Below are positions 35,371 through 47,611 of a stretch of DNA of 64,000 nucleotides, piece after piece (position 1 is the stretch's first letter; every line of letters starts with the position of its first letter). The notes below the pieces were generated by a model. It made no database searches. It had not been told where the DNA came from and was given only the letters and a program-made list of their open reading frames with translations. The position numbers and the translations under genes are program-made. Where the stretch lies: the NCBI RefSeq assembly GCF_001411805.1, contig NZ_CP007213.1:2480001-2544000 (forward strand). The letters run 5' to 3'. Source of the DNA: Burkholderia plantarii. GTDB lineage: Bacteria > Pseudomonadota > Gammaproteobacteria > Burkholderiales > Burkholderiaceae.

Positions 35371-36144
35371 TCAGCCGCCGCGCGCGCGGCGCCGCCAGGC
35401 AGCCGGCGTCGCGCCGACATTGCTGCGAAAACGCTGCGTGAAATGGCTCTGGTCGACGTAGCCGAGATGCGCGGCGATCCGCGCGACGGGCCAGTTCGAT
35501 TGCGCGAGCAGGCGCTGCGCCTCGCGCACGCGCCGTGCCGACACGTAGCGCATCGGCGTGACGCCGAGTGCTCGACCGAACACGCGCACGAGTTGCGAGG
35601 CGCTCAGGTGGACCGCCTCGGCCAGATCGGCCAGCGAGAATTCGCGCGTGAGGTTGTCGTCGATCCAGGCCAGCGCGGCGGCCACGCGTGCATCGCCATC
35701 TCCGGCGGGCGGCGCGGCGCCGCTCTCGTCGGCCAGCGCGGCCAGCAGCGCGAGGCCGCGGCCCTGCGCGTAGAGCGCCGCGAAGGGCCGGGCCGGCGTG
35801 GCGGTCTCGCATGCGTCGGCCGCGCACTCGGCGAGCAGCGGCGCGATCTCGGCCCACACGCGCGCGCTGCGGAGCGCCGTCACCGGCCGCAACGCCGGCC
35901 GCAGCGCATCGAGCCAGTCGTGGCGCGGATCGATCAGCACCACGCCGTAGGTGACGATGCCGTCGCCGGCCGGCCGGAACGAGACGAGGCCGCGCTCGGT
36001 GACGAATCGCACCGGCGCGCCGTCACGCCGCGCGCCCGCTCCGGATTCACGCCGACTTGACCGCCAGCCGCCACCGCGCGGCGTATCGGCCCGCCCACGG
36101 GCCACGCGCGGAAACGACTCCTGCGCCCGCCATGGCGAATCCAT
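35371..36144 (-). CDS. AraC-family transcriptional regulator
   Basis: The C-terminal ~100 residues are a double helix-turn-helix of the AraC/XylS type: WIDDNLTREFSLADLAEAV, HLSASQLVRVFGRALGVTP, then ARRVREAQRLLAQSNWPVAR and AHLGYVDQSHFTQRF. The N-terminal part (FVTERGLVSFRPAGDGIV, VVLIDPRHDWLDALRPAL) is a short ligand domain I do not recognise. The first 44 residues from the ATG at 36144 are Arg/Gly-rich and doubtful; a GTG at 36012 is a reasonable alternative start. It is convergent with the exporter gene and divergent from the large hybrid kinase. Target unknown. Confidence 0.8.
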   Translation of the reverse strand: MDSPWRAQESFPRVARGRADTPRGGGWRSSRRESGAGARRDGAPVRFVTERGLVSFRPAGDGIVTYGVVLIDPRHDWLDALRPALRPVTALRSARVWAEIAPLLAECAADACETATPARPFAALYAQGRGLALLAALADESGAAPPAGDGDARVAAALAWIDDNLTREFSLADLAEAVHLSASQLVRVFGRALGVTPMRYVSARRVREAQRLLAQSNWPVARIAAHLGYVDQSHFTQRFRSNVGATPAAWRRRARGG

Positions 36145-36475
36145 TCGTGGAAGCCGGTCACGAAGGCCCCGGCGCCACGGACGAATTGGACACCATGCCC
36201 CCGCACGTCCCGCTCGCGCATGCTGAAACCTTCGCCCACATCGGTTCGATGGCCGATGCCGGCACGTCGCGCGGCCATGTCGATCCCGCCGCGACCGGTT
36301 GCGAGCGACACGCGCTCAATTAGCCGTTGAAACGCGCCGCCCGGGCGCGCATGCTGTCGTGCCGCCATTCCATCCATGATGCGATCGCGCTCCAGTCCGC
36401 CGCCGTGATGGCGCCCCCCCTCGAAGCGCCGCCCGGCCCGGCCGGCTGCGCCGACCTCTCCACCAAGGACGATTC
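36145..36475. other. 331-bp spacer between divergent regulators
   Basis: No gene or clear promoter is identified. The 5' part may belong to the AraC-type gene if its start lies further upstream. Confidence 0.4.
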
Positions 36476-40234
<3,759 letters not shown>

Positions 40235-40271
40235 CGTGGCCGTGTTCACACCCGCCCGGGATTCGACGTGA

Positions 40272-40656
40272 GGCTTCGGGGATGGACATCTCCGAGGCGC
40301 GCATCACGAATACGCCGCTGTTCCAGAGGTACTCGCCGGAGTGGACGTACTGCTCCGCCAGCTCGCAACGGGGCTTCTCGACGAAACGGTCCATCACGAA
40401 ACCGCCGCCCGCGCCGATCGGCGGGCCGGGGCGAACGTAACCGTAACCGGGTTCGACGCGGCGCGGCACCACGCCGATGGCCGCGATCGCGCCGTCCGCC
40501 GCGTAGCGCACGGCGCGCAGCACCGCGGCCTGGAACGCGACCAGGTCCGGCATCGCGTGATCGGCCGGCATCACCACCAGAATCGTGTCGCTGCCGTTCG
40601 CGGTGCCGACCAGCGCCGTGGCCGTCAGCGCCGGCGCGGTGTTGCGCGCGCACGGC
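40272..40656 (-). pseudogene. Remnant of mannose-1-phosphate guanylyltransferase
   Basis: About 125 residues of the nucleotidyltransferase domain can be read: NTAPALTATALVGTANGSD, then TILVVMPADHAMPDL, RRVEPGYGYVRPG, VDRFVEKP-like VMDRFVEKPRCELAEQY and EYLWNSGVFVMRASEM. The intact enzyme has about 470 residues. Here both ends stop abruptly (near NTAP at one side and ASEM at the other), with no start codon, so it is a gene fragment left by rearrangement. GDP-mannose genes usually belong to exopolysaccharide clusters, none of which is in the window. Confidence 0.85.
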
Positions 40657-40840
40657 GGACAGCACGACGGTAGCGAGGCACTGGCCGCGCATTTCGCGTC
40701 GCGGGGCGTGCCGGTCGAATCGATCGAATTTCCGAACTACGCCGAGGCGCTTCGCTCGCCCTGGCTGACGGGGTCGCCGCTCGCCATGCTGAACGAGGCG
40801 GCGGACTGGTTGTCAGGCCCGGTCCGCCCGGGCGCGGCGG
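40657..40840 (+). pseudogene. Possible fragment of a second gene
   Basis: The plus frame reads SEALAAHFASRGVPVESIEF and PNYAEALRSPWLTGSPLAM, then LNEAADWLSGP, which has real protein character. It begins exactly where the guanylyltransferase remnant ends and decays after about 55 residues. It might be the C-terminal end of an alpha/beta hydrolase, but I am not sure. The stretch from here to 41035 holds nothing else. Confidence 0.3.
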
Positions 40841-41035
40841 CAAGCAGCCGGACCGCCCGGGACGGCGTTCACCCCGGCCTGCCGGTGCAGGGCGCCGTCG
40901 AGCGCCCGGTCAAGGCCGGCGACGGGCGGCTCGCCGGCAAGCCGCGCAGGGTCGCCTCCGGACTCCGGCACCTCGCGGGCGACGCGTCAGGCTCGGGATT
41001 GATCCGCCCGGGAAAGCCTCGCGACGGGTCGGGGT

Positions 41036-41284
41036 TCATGAGATCAGATACCGGTTCTGCGGCCCCGGTGCATATTGGCTCTGCGCGATCTCGAGCACCT
41101 TTTCGCGGAATTTGTCAAACACGACGAGCACCGAGCGCTCGTCGGACTCCATGCCAGGCTGCAGGCCGCCGAGTACCGCATCGTCGATCATGAAGCTGAT
41201 TTCGCGCGAGTTGTCGTAACCCCAGAAACACACGCAATGTCGGGCTGCATCGTAGCTACGGCTTGGATTAGGGAATTGAAGCAT
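41036..41284 (-). CDS. DUF1488 family protein
   Basis: An 82-residue soluble protein with the DUF1488 pattern: FPNPSRSYDAARHCVCFWGY at the N-terminus, then EISFMIDDAVLGGLQPG, and a C-terminal FDKFREKVLEIAQSQYAPG. The function of the family is unknown; members often sit beside stress or regulatory genes. The start ATG at 41282-41284 is fixed because the domain begins at residue 4. A perfect TTGACA (minus strand, 41310-41315) with 17-bp spacing to TAGACA lies very close to the ATG; a true promoter there would leave almost no leader. Confidence 0.85.
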   Translation of the reverse strand: MLQFPNPSRSYDAARHCVCFWGYDNSREISFMIDDAVLGGLQPGMESDERSVLVVFDKFREKVLEIAQSQYAPGPQNRYLIS

Positions 41285-41390
41285 GTTGTCTATCCGGACC
41301 AGTCCATCATGTCAAGGCGAAGACCGGCATCGTCACGCGTCGATGTCGAGAAGCGACACGGGGCGGCGAAGCCGATCCGGCAGGGCGGCG

Positions 41391-41501
41391 TCACTGCCGC
41401 TTCGACGCCTCCTTCTTCAGTTTTTTCGCGGTTTTCTTTTCCTTAGGGGTTCGGATAGCAACTTTCTTCTCCGATTTTTTGGTGTCGTGGGCCTTGCTCA
41501 T
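41391..41501 (-). CDS. Lys-rich small protein, 36 residues
   Basis: The whole protein is basic, with more than a third lysines, and starts MSKAHDTKKSEKKVAIR; its tail is KEASKRQ. There is no hydrophobic segment. A strong ribosome binding site (AAGGAG, 7-bp spacing) before the ATG at 41499-41501 and the biased composition argue that it is real. It may bind nucleic acid, as very short basic proteins often do. It is surrounded by other short stress-type genes. Confidence 0.65.
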   Translation of the reverse strand: MSKAHDTKKSEKKVAIRTPKEKKTAKKLKKEASKRQ

Positions 41502-41621
41502 GGTTAGCTCCTTGCATGGAAATCTCGCATCGCCTGCCGCGATGCCCTGTCGCGTCGCGGCTGCGACCCGGGTCGCGCATTCGGCGACCATTACCCCGGT
41601 CGCCACGAATTCGCCGGCCGG

Positions 41622-42011
41622 TCAGATCGGAACGGGCGTGATCTTGCCGTCCACGATGTCCTTGCCGAATTGCATCGCATCATCAAGTGCCCTCTCCTCG
41701 GTCGACGGCTCGCCGTTCGCGAAGATCGTCCGGTACCGCATGGCAGGCGCCGACGTGGGTGGAATGGTGTCGATCCGGACAATCGAGCCGAATCGCCTGG
41801 GTCCGGGCGAATGCGGGTCGCCGAACGGCGGGAACAGGCACTGGGAATAGGCACGAAGCTCGTGACCTCGGTAATCGATGGTGGGAATGGTGATGATCGG
41901 CTCCTGATCGGACTGCGGTTTGTGCGGGAGTGTCCAGGGCGGCGCCGTGCCCTTGAACGGCCCGGCCCGGCCCGGCCCGGCCAGCCTGCGCGCCCCGTTA
42001 CCGACAAGCAA
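41622..42011 (-). CDS. Hypothetical small protein, start uncertain
   Basis: Not recognised. The credible part begins near IPTIDYRGHELRAYSQCLFP, continues with SIVRIDTIPPTSAPAMRYRT, and ends DAMQFGKDIVDGKITPVPI. It is a soluble small protein that reminds me loosely of short beta-strand proteins with a tail helix such as the one at 59.0 kb. The only ATG (42009-42011) adds 38 residues of Gly/Pro/Arg-rich sequence from a CCCGG repeat and lacks a ribosome binding site. A CAGGAG lies just before in-frame ATC codons at 41892-41897, so a non-standard start is possible. Confidence 0.55.
   Translation of the reverse strand: MLVGNGARRLAGPGRAGPFKGTAPPWTLPHKPQSDQEPIITIPTIDYRGHELRAYSQCLFPPFGDPHSPGPRRFGSIVRIDTIPPTSAPAMRYRTIFANGEPSTEERALDDAMQFGKDIVDGKITPVPI
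41961..41982. repeat. Pentamer repeat CCCGG x4
   Basis: Four copies of CCCGG plus CC. It lies in the doubtful 5' extension of the small minus-strand gene. Confidence 0.7.
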
Positions 42012-43149
42012 GCGAATTCCGGCCCGTCACGGGAAACGCCAGATTCGAACGCGCACCTCGACGCGCGGTACGCAACGACACCTGCGCCATGCACGTTGCG
42101 GCCGCGCATGGACGCTCCACACCGGCGAAAGCGGCACGCCGTCACCGGTGCCGTGCGTCGACGCGCTCGCCACGACGGACGATGCCGGACGCACTGCGGG
42201 GATGGTGATCGGGACGGCGCGAATATCGGACTGTCGTTGCATCGATCCGGTCCCGTGCGAGGGAATCCACCACCGTGCGCGGCCCCGGTCCGGACGAACC
42301 GCCGGGACCGGCAAAGCCGAAGGCCGGCGTTTCGCCGGCTTCGACATCCGCCTTGTCATGGCGGCTCCACGTTCTGTTTGAGCGCGCAGAGGTTGAACGA
42401 CGGTACGCTGCATCGAGACTCGGGCGGGACCCGCATGCCGGGCCGTTTTCGGCTGGCGCAGATGCGTTGCCCGGGCGGGCGGATGCGCGGGGCGGCCACG
42501 GAATCGAACCACCAGGCAAGACGCGCCGCCGGCATGCCGTCGTCAGCGGCACGCTCGCTGGCGCGCAGTGGCCGAGCCGTTTACCCGCGTGCCAGGGACG
42601 TCATCCAGGCGTCGCTCGTCAAGCGACGCCTTGGCATGCGGGCCGCATGCCTCAAACTACTCGCCGCCGGCACGGCAAGTCGGTACGTTGCCGTACGAAT
42701 CGCCGAGAGCCCGCCGGAGACCGCGTGTCCGAGGCCGGGCCTGACGCCGCCCGGGCGCGCATGCCGCGATCGCCCCGGCGTATCGACGCGACCGCATCAT
42801 TGCCTCGCCAGCCTGCCCGGCCCGAGGCGCGATCGTGCCGGCGCCCGCCGCCGGCATCGTGTCATGCCGACCGCCTCACCGCCCGCCGCCGGACGAACCC
42901 TCTCCGCGACGCGAGCCGAGCGTTGCGATACCTCAATCCGGCGCGGACTTCGATCCGTGTCTGTCCGCCATCGGACAGACGCCGCCTCGGCTCGCTGCAA
43001 CCTTGGTCCGGCCGGGGCATCGCCAGCGGCCCACCCGCTTCACGGACGCATCGAAAGATCCGCATCGGATCCCACCCGCATGGCGCGACGCCGCCTGCTG
43101 CATTCCGCAAGGCACGGCGAGCGAGCCGTCACACAACCAGGTACCCAAC
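42012..43149. other. 1.1-kb stretch without a recognisable gene
   Basis: All frames look like shadows: Arg/Pro/Ser/His-rich, without motifs on either strand. A bulged hairpin (GAAGGCCGGCG with CGCCGGCTTC) at 42318-42343 is followed on the minus strand by GGCTTTGCC and may be a weak terminator. The stretch is probably decayed DNA left by rearrangement next to the gene remnants at 40.3 kb. Confidence 0.5.
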
Positions 43150-44439
43150 GTGGCCGAAACGATCGGATATCTCATCTTTGGCGCCTTGCTGATTTTCATG
43201 GGCCTCATCGGCTCGTCGCTGAAGGGCCTGCCGATGAGCGCGGCCATGGTTTATCTCCTGATCGGCTTTCTGATCGGACCATCCGGCATCGGCGCCCTGT
43301 CGCTGACACTGCCGGACGACGTCACGCATTTGCGCATCGCCGCCGAAATTGGCCTGCTGATCTCGCTGTTCGCCATCGGCCTGAGACTACGCGTCCCGCT
43401 CGTCGATCGGCGCTGGATGATTCCGATACGGTTGGGCGTCGTTGCGATGATCCTCACCGTCACGTCGATCGCCGCGCTCGGTATGGTCCTGCTCCATTTG
43501 AGTCCCGGCGTCGCGGTACTGCTGGGCGCGATCATCGCCCCGACGGATCCCGTGCTGGCTCACGATGTCGGCGTGCGCGACGCGGGCGATGTCGAGGTCG
43601 TGCGCTTCTCCCTGTCCGGCGAAGGCGGCATCAACGACGGCACCGCTTATCCATGCGCGGTGCTCGGCCTGCTCCTGTGCAACGCCGGATCGACCTCGGG
43701 CCTTCACTGGAGCTTCGTCGCCGGCATCGCGTGGGGCATCGTCGCGGGCGTGACGGCCGGCGGGCTGGCCGGCTCCGCGACGGCCCGGCTCGTCGCGTTC
43801 CTGCGCAGCCGTCGCGGCCAGGCGCTCGGCCTCGAAGGATTCTTCGCCCTCGGCGTGATCGGGCTATCGTACGGCACGGCGGTCTCGATTCAAGGCTACG
43901 GGTTTCTGGCCGTGTTCGCCGCCGGCGTCGCGATGCGTCGCGTCGAGCATCGATCGAGCGGCCACAAGACGTCGAAAGCGACGCTCGGCATCGTGGACAG
44001 CGAGGATGTCGAAGCCACCTCCACCGACCCCGACAAGGCCCATGCGTTCGTGGCGGAATCGGTGATGGGCTTCACGATCGAACTGGAACACATCGCCGAG
44101 GCCGTGCTGATCCTGCTGATCGGCGCCCTCGTCTCCAGGTATTGGGCCGACATGCTGACCTGGACCTGCACCGCCGTCGTCGCCGCGCTGCTGCTGGTCA
44201 TCCGGCCGGGCGCCTGCCGCCTGGCGTTGCTCGGTTCGTGCTCGTCGCACCGCCAGCGCCGGTTGATCGGCTGGTTCGGAATTCGCGGCGTGGGATCGCT
44301 GTATTACATGATGCTGGCCCTGGAACAAGGGCCGCGCGCGCAGTTGATGCCGCTGGTCCCGTGGGTGCTGGCGACCATCGCGCTGTCGATCGTGCTGCAC
44401 GGCATGTCGGCGACCCCGCTGATGCGGCGCTACGCCTGA
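43150..44439 (+). CDS. CPA1-family Na+/H+ antiporter (NhaP-like)
   Basis: A 429-residue inner-membrane cation:proton antiporter with about 12 segments. The ion path shows IIAPTDPVLAHDVGV near residue 135 and SGEGGINDGTAYP near 155, where the Asn-Asp pair is the transport site. GWFGIRGVGSLYYMMLAL near the C-terminus is the typical GxRG motif. It would export Na+ or K+ in exchange for H+ in salt or alkali stress. The start is GTG at 43150 (VAETIGYLIFG); the reading frame upstream is noise and no ATG fits. CAGG lies 9 bp upstream, a weak ribosome binding site. It sits among stress-type genes. Confidence 0.88.
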   Translation: MAETIGYLIFGALLIFMGLIGSSLKGLPMSAAMVYLLIGFLIGPSGIGALSLTLPDDVTHLRIAAEIGLLISLFAIGLRLRVPLVDRRWMIPIRLGVVAMILTVTSIAALGMVLLHLSPGVAVLLGAIIAPTDPVLAHDVGVRDAGDVEVVRFSLSGEGGINDGTAYPCAVLGLLLCNAGSTSGLHWSFVAGIAWGIVAGVTAGGLAGSATARLVAFLRSRRGQALGLEGFFALGVIGLSYGTAVSIQGYGFLAVFAAGVAMRRVEHRSSGHKTSKATLGIVDSEDVEATSTDPDKAHAFVAESVMGFTIELEHIAEAVLILLIGALVSRYWADMLTWTCTAVVAALLLVIRPGACRLALLGSCSSHRQRRLIGWFGIRGVGSLYYMMLALEQGPRAQLMPLVPWVLATIALSIVLHGMSATPLMRRYA

Positions 44440-44745
44440 AGGGCGCCGCGAATGTCGCGCCCGCGGCCGGCTGCGCGCGAATCGATCGAGGCGGCCGGCC
44501 ACCGCGCGCGACCGGACGGCGTCGCCGGGGCACCGCCCGCGCGCGGGGACGCCGCGGCTCACCCGCGTAGAAACGACCCATCCTCCCGGGTAGCGGTCGC
44601 GCTCCGGCACGGCACCGCGCAACGATGCCTCGAGCAGCCTCCGGCGGGGATGCGATCGATCCTTCGATGCCGCGAGGGCCCCGTTCCCGGCCAGGCATGA
44701 GCCGTGCGCCATGACTGACACCCCCAACAGCGAAAGGAGCCAGTC
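44440..44745. other. 306-bp spacer
   Basis: No gene is seen. It ends with the ribosome binding site (AAAGGAG) of the DUF892 remnant. Confidence 0.5.
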
Positions 44746-45309
44746 ATGGCGCAACGCAAGACGGTGGACGATCTGTTCGTCCACATGCTGTCGGATATCC
44801 ACAGCGCCGAGAAACAACTGACGCGCGCGTTGGCGAAATTCGCGCGCGCGGCGACCGAGCCGTCGCTCAGCGACGCCTTCAAGGCCCATCTCGAGGAAAC
44901 ACAAGGCCAGGTGGAGCGCATCGATCAGGTGGTCGAAACATGCGGCCTGCGCCTCAAGCGCATGAAATGCGTCGCGATGGAGGGCCTCATCGAGGAAGGC
45001 CAGGAATTGATCGACGAGATCGAAAAGGGTCCGGTGCTGGACGTTGGCCTGGTGGCCGCGGCGCAGAAAGTCCTGCGGCAGGGCGGGCACCTCGTGCCCG
45101 CCCTGCCGCCCTCGCCGCGCCTTCCGTGCCGAACGCAGGCACGGGCGTGGGTCAGACAAGCGCGCGCCGTCCCTATCGTGCGTGCAAGCCGGCATCGCGA
45201 TCCACCGCGCGCCTCAACGCGGCAAGGACCCGCGACGGCGCCAGCGGCTTCGCGCAATGCGCATCGAATCCGGCTTCCCTGGCGTTGGCCATCGCGGCAG
45301 CCGACGTGA
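44746..45309 (+). pseudogene. DUF892 (YciE/YciF-like) gene, truncated
   Basis: The start is perfect, with AAAGGAG and MAQRKTVDDLFVHMLSDIHS. The ferritin-like helices continue (AEKQLTRALAKFARAAT, LEETQGQVERIDQVVE) up to VGLVAAAQKV at about residue 108. Family members are about 165 residues, and the next helices with the second metal ligands should follow. Instead the frame runs into unrelated Arg/Pro-rich sequence at 45070-45309, which overlaps the antisense receiver gene. The break coincides with a perfect 16-bp hairpin. The gene is therefore a remnant of a stress-induced ferritin-like protein. Confidence 0.82.
45075..45109 (-). terminator. Perfect 16-bp hairpin, terminator of the receiver gene
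   Basis: GCGGCAGGGCGGGCAC and its exact reverse complement flank a 3-nt loop. It is 64 bp past the receiver gene stop on the minus strand and is followed there by AGGACTTTCTG. It also lies exactly at the point where DUF892 homology ends. Confidence 0.6.
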
Positions 45310-45634
45310 ATCCGGACCAGGCGATCAGGATCGCGGAGCGCGTATCGGCGCCGCCCCTCAGGCGCCGGGCCAGCTCGCAGCCGTCGATGCCGGGCATTGC
45401 GACATCGAGCACCACCGCGAACGGTTGCCACCGCCGGACCGTCTCGCACACCTGCCGTGCGTTTGTCACCGCGAGGCATTCGAAGCCCATGGCCTGAGCC
45501 AGGAATTGCCAGGCCTCGGCGGCGTCCCGATCGTCATCGACGACCAGCATGCGCGCGTGGGAAGATCGAATCGTGTCGGGGGAGCGCCACCAGACGATGT
45601 CGTCCTCCGCATGCTCGAAAAACGATAATGTCAT
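45173..45634 (-). CDS. Stand-alone response regulator receiver protein
   Basis: A 153-residue protein made of a single receiver domain (residues 28-145) and no output domain. The acidic pocket is D33-D34-D35 in MLVVDDDRDAAE. The phospho-acceptor is Asp77 in FAVVLDVAMPGIDG, and the conserved Lys is in HCAKPLAPSRV. The N-terminal 27 residues (MTLSFFEHAEDDIVWWRSP) are an unusual acidic, Trp-containing extension. The ATG at 45632-45634 is set by the ribosome binding site GAGGAG. It may take phosphate from the hybrid kinase at 36.5 kb, which is the only kinase in the window; this is inference. Confidence 0.9.
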   Translation of the reverse strand: MTLSFFEHAEDDIVWWRSPDTIRSSHARMLVVDDDRDAAEAWQFLAQAMGFECLAVTNARQVCETVRRWQPFAVVLDVAMPGIDGCELARRLRGGADTRSAILIAWSGFTSAAAMANAREAGFDAHCAKPLAPSRVLAALRRAVDRDAGLHAR

Positions 45635-46096
45635 TTCGCTCCTCATGCGTTGCCGTCCCGTGGGGCGCCGCCTGGCACGACGCCGGGACGAAGCGCGTCA
45701 ATCACGAGCGCCCACAATCACGCGCACCCGTCGCGCCCGGGCCGCGACCGCGAGCGCCTGCCCCGCCTCCAGCTGGCAACGAACTGCGGGCCTCGCCCGC
45801 GGATCGTCGTGACGCAACAAAAATGACAACCCGCGCACAAGGGCGGTGTCACCTCTACCTGGATTGCTCGGGTCTCCCAACCATTCCGATGCGTTTCCGG
45901 TGCAACACGGGAGGCGATCGAAGCCGATGCCGCCGGTCGCGAAATTCTGCAGGCCAGTGTCGGCGGCGCCGCCGGTCGACGCGTGCCGCGGCGCGCGACG
46001 GCAGCGCGAGTCCGGCTGACGGCACCGGATCGCGCCGGCCGGCGTCCGCGCTCCGGCCAGCCGGGCGGCGGACGCAGCCGACGGCGCCGGGCCCGA
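45635..46096. other. 462-bp spacer
   Basis: No gene is recognised. An A-rich patch (GCAACAAAAATGACAAC, 45811-45827) stands out and could be part of the receiver gene promoter. Confidence 0.45.
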
Positions 46097-46255
46097 CTAT
46101 ATCCGTCCCAACACGACCAATATGATCAGCACGACCAGGATCACGCCCAGCGTGCCGCTCGGCCCGTAACCCCAACCGCGGCTGTGAGGCCACGTCGGGA
46201 TCACGCCGATCAGCACCAGCAGGATAACAATCAGTAAAATCAGTCCCAACGACAT
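46097..46255 (-). CDS. DUF3309 family small membrane protein
   Basis: A 52-residue inner-membrane peptide with two hydrophobic segments, MSLGLILLIVILLVLIG and LGVILVVLIILVLLGRI. They are joined by the family hallmark PTWPHSRGWGYGPSG. DUF3309 proteins are common in stress-adapted proteobacteria and have no known biochemical role. AAGGAG lies 7 bp before the ATG at 46253-46255. It ends in TAG at 46097-46099. Confidence 0.88.
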   Translation of the reverse strand: MSLGLILLIVILLVLIGVIPTWPHSRGWGYGPSGTLGVILVVLIILVVLGRI

Positions 46256-47078
46256 GTCATTTCTCCTTGGTCAAGATAAGCAACGCGCTCTCCGGGCGAC
46301 TTGATCAGGTCCTCCGTCACGGCATTCGGAGTTCGCGAAGCACGAGCGCTTCGCGGCACGGGCGCGAGGCCGGGCGGAATCGTCCGCGCGATCCGCGCCG
46401 GCAGCGCCCCCGTCCTCTCCTCCTGCGGTGCCGCCACCGCCAACCGTCGAACCGGCTGTGCCGCACCGGCTCCGTACCCGCCGGACTTCGAACGCGAATG
46501 CAATGGCCCGGCACCGCGCGGTCACGCACCGGCTCCCGGTCGTCGGCGATCCACCGAACCATGGGGCCCCGCGCACCGATGCGCGGCATCGACACCGCAA
46601 AGATCGTGCCTCCGCACGCATCACGCGGACGCTGCCCCCGCGCGCATGGCGGGCCACCGACGCCGCGCCGCCGGATCGTTCGCTTTCCTTATTGCCGTAG
46701 CGGAATCCGCGCTGCCCCGCCGCCATCCGGACGTCGCGGGCACGAGCCGCGCGCCGGGCCGCCATCCGATGCCCTTGCCGCCACCGAGCGATCCCGTGTC
46801 CCGGCTTTACAAAATTCCCGGGCGAGCTTGTCAAAAGAACCCTTCCCGGCGTCGCGCCCGCGCGGGCGCCTGCACGGGCGAAACCCGGGCGAAACCCTCG
46901 CAACGGAGCCCGTGCGGAGGAGATGGCGCCGCGCGTTCGCGGATCGGGGCGACAGCGTCCGGCAGCGTACCGCCATGTCTCGCGCGCGGACGCAGAATGG
47001 CCCGGGTACACCGGAAATCGGCGCGCCGTGCCTTGGCGCAGGGTGTGGAGGACGGCGTGGTGGAATCGAGGAGCGTAG
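46256..47078. other. 823-bp stretch without a recognisable gene
   Basis: Long frames exist on both strands but all are Arg/Pro/Ala-rich shadows with no domain. The sequence may be decayed accessory DNA. Promoters of DUF3309 and of the small plus-strand gene at 47079 should lie at its ends. Confidence 0.45.
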
Positions 47079-47177
47079 ATGACGACCGCAATGTGGGGCA
47101 TCGTGATCGGGATGGTGCTGATCACCGGATTTTCGTTTCGCCGATCCAGGCAGAGGGGGGCAACACGCGCCCGTTGA
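47079..47177 (+). CDS. Putative 32-residue single-span membrane peptide
   Basis: MTTAMWGIVIGMVLITGFSF is followed by a basic tail (RRSRQRGATRAR), which is the classic layout of a very small inner-membrane protein with its charged end in the cytosol. GAGGAG lies 5 bp before the ATG. Such peptides often modulate larger membrane proteins. It has no name and no family I recognise, and its size makes the call tentative. Confidence 0.4.
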   Translation: MTTAMWGIVIGMVLITGFSFRRSRQRGATRAR

Positions 47178-47434
47178 AGCCGATGGCCGGCGTGGGCGGC
47201 AAAGGTGCGCGGTCGGCCGGCGGCCCCGTCGCCTCCCCGGTTGCGAATCGATCGGGGGAGGACGGCCGTGCCCGGCGGGCTGCGGGTTTCGAGCCGGGGC
47301 GCGCCGCACCCTCGCGAGCGCCCCGAGCGCCCGTCTGGCGCGGCGGTCGGGCTCACGCCCTGGCCGTCATCGGCCTCGTCCTCGTCCGGGCAAGAGACGG
47401 CCGGCCGCCGGCAGGCGAACCGGCCCGGGCAAGG

Positions 47435-47611
47435 TCACTCCGGCTTGCGGAGCGCCTCCTTGGCGTTGCCGAGTTCCTTTTGCGCCTCGCCCGCCGCCTG
47501 CTGGGCGTCGCCCTTGACCTCCCGCTTCGGACTGCCGGTGGCCTTGCCAACCGCCTCGTTGACCTTGCCCTTCACTTTCTTGGCCGTGCCCTTGAGCTGG
47601 TCCTTGTTCAT
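47435..47611 (-). CDS. CsbD family stress protein
   Basis: A 58-residue highly charged, helical protein with the CsbD pattern MNKDQLKGTAKKVKGKVNEA, then VGKATGSPKREVKGDAQQAA and a short Lys/Glu tail ending LRKPE. CsbD proteins are induced by general stress in many bacteria; their biochemical role is unknown. GGGAGAG lies just before the ATG at 47609-47611. It is one of several very short stress-type genes in this part of the window. Confidence 0.9.
   Translation of the reverse strand: MNKDQLKGTAKKVKGKVNEAVGKATGSPKREVKGDAQQAAGEAQKELGNAKEALRKPE

Noticed and set aside
41282..41315. Perfect TTGACA with 17-bp spacing to TAGACA before DUF1488 as a mapped promoter
   Set aside because: The -10 would end 2 bp before the start codon, too close for a normal or even leaderless start; kept only as a remark in the gene entry.
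42480..42520. tRNA-like string GGAATCGAACCACCAGG
   Set aside because: It resembles a T-arm read in reverse, but no acceptor stem, D-arm or anticodon arm can be folded around it.
46271..47356. 361-residue minus-strand frame between DUF3309 and CsbD
   Set aside because: No recognisable segment, strong Arg/Ala/Gly bias, overlaps a better small plus-strand candidate; treated as noncoding.
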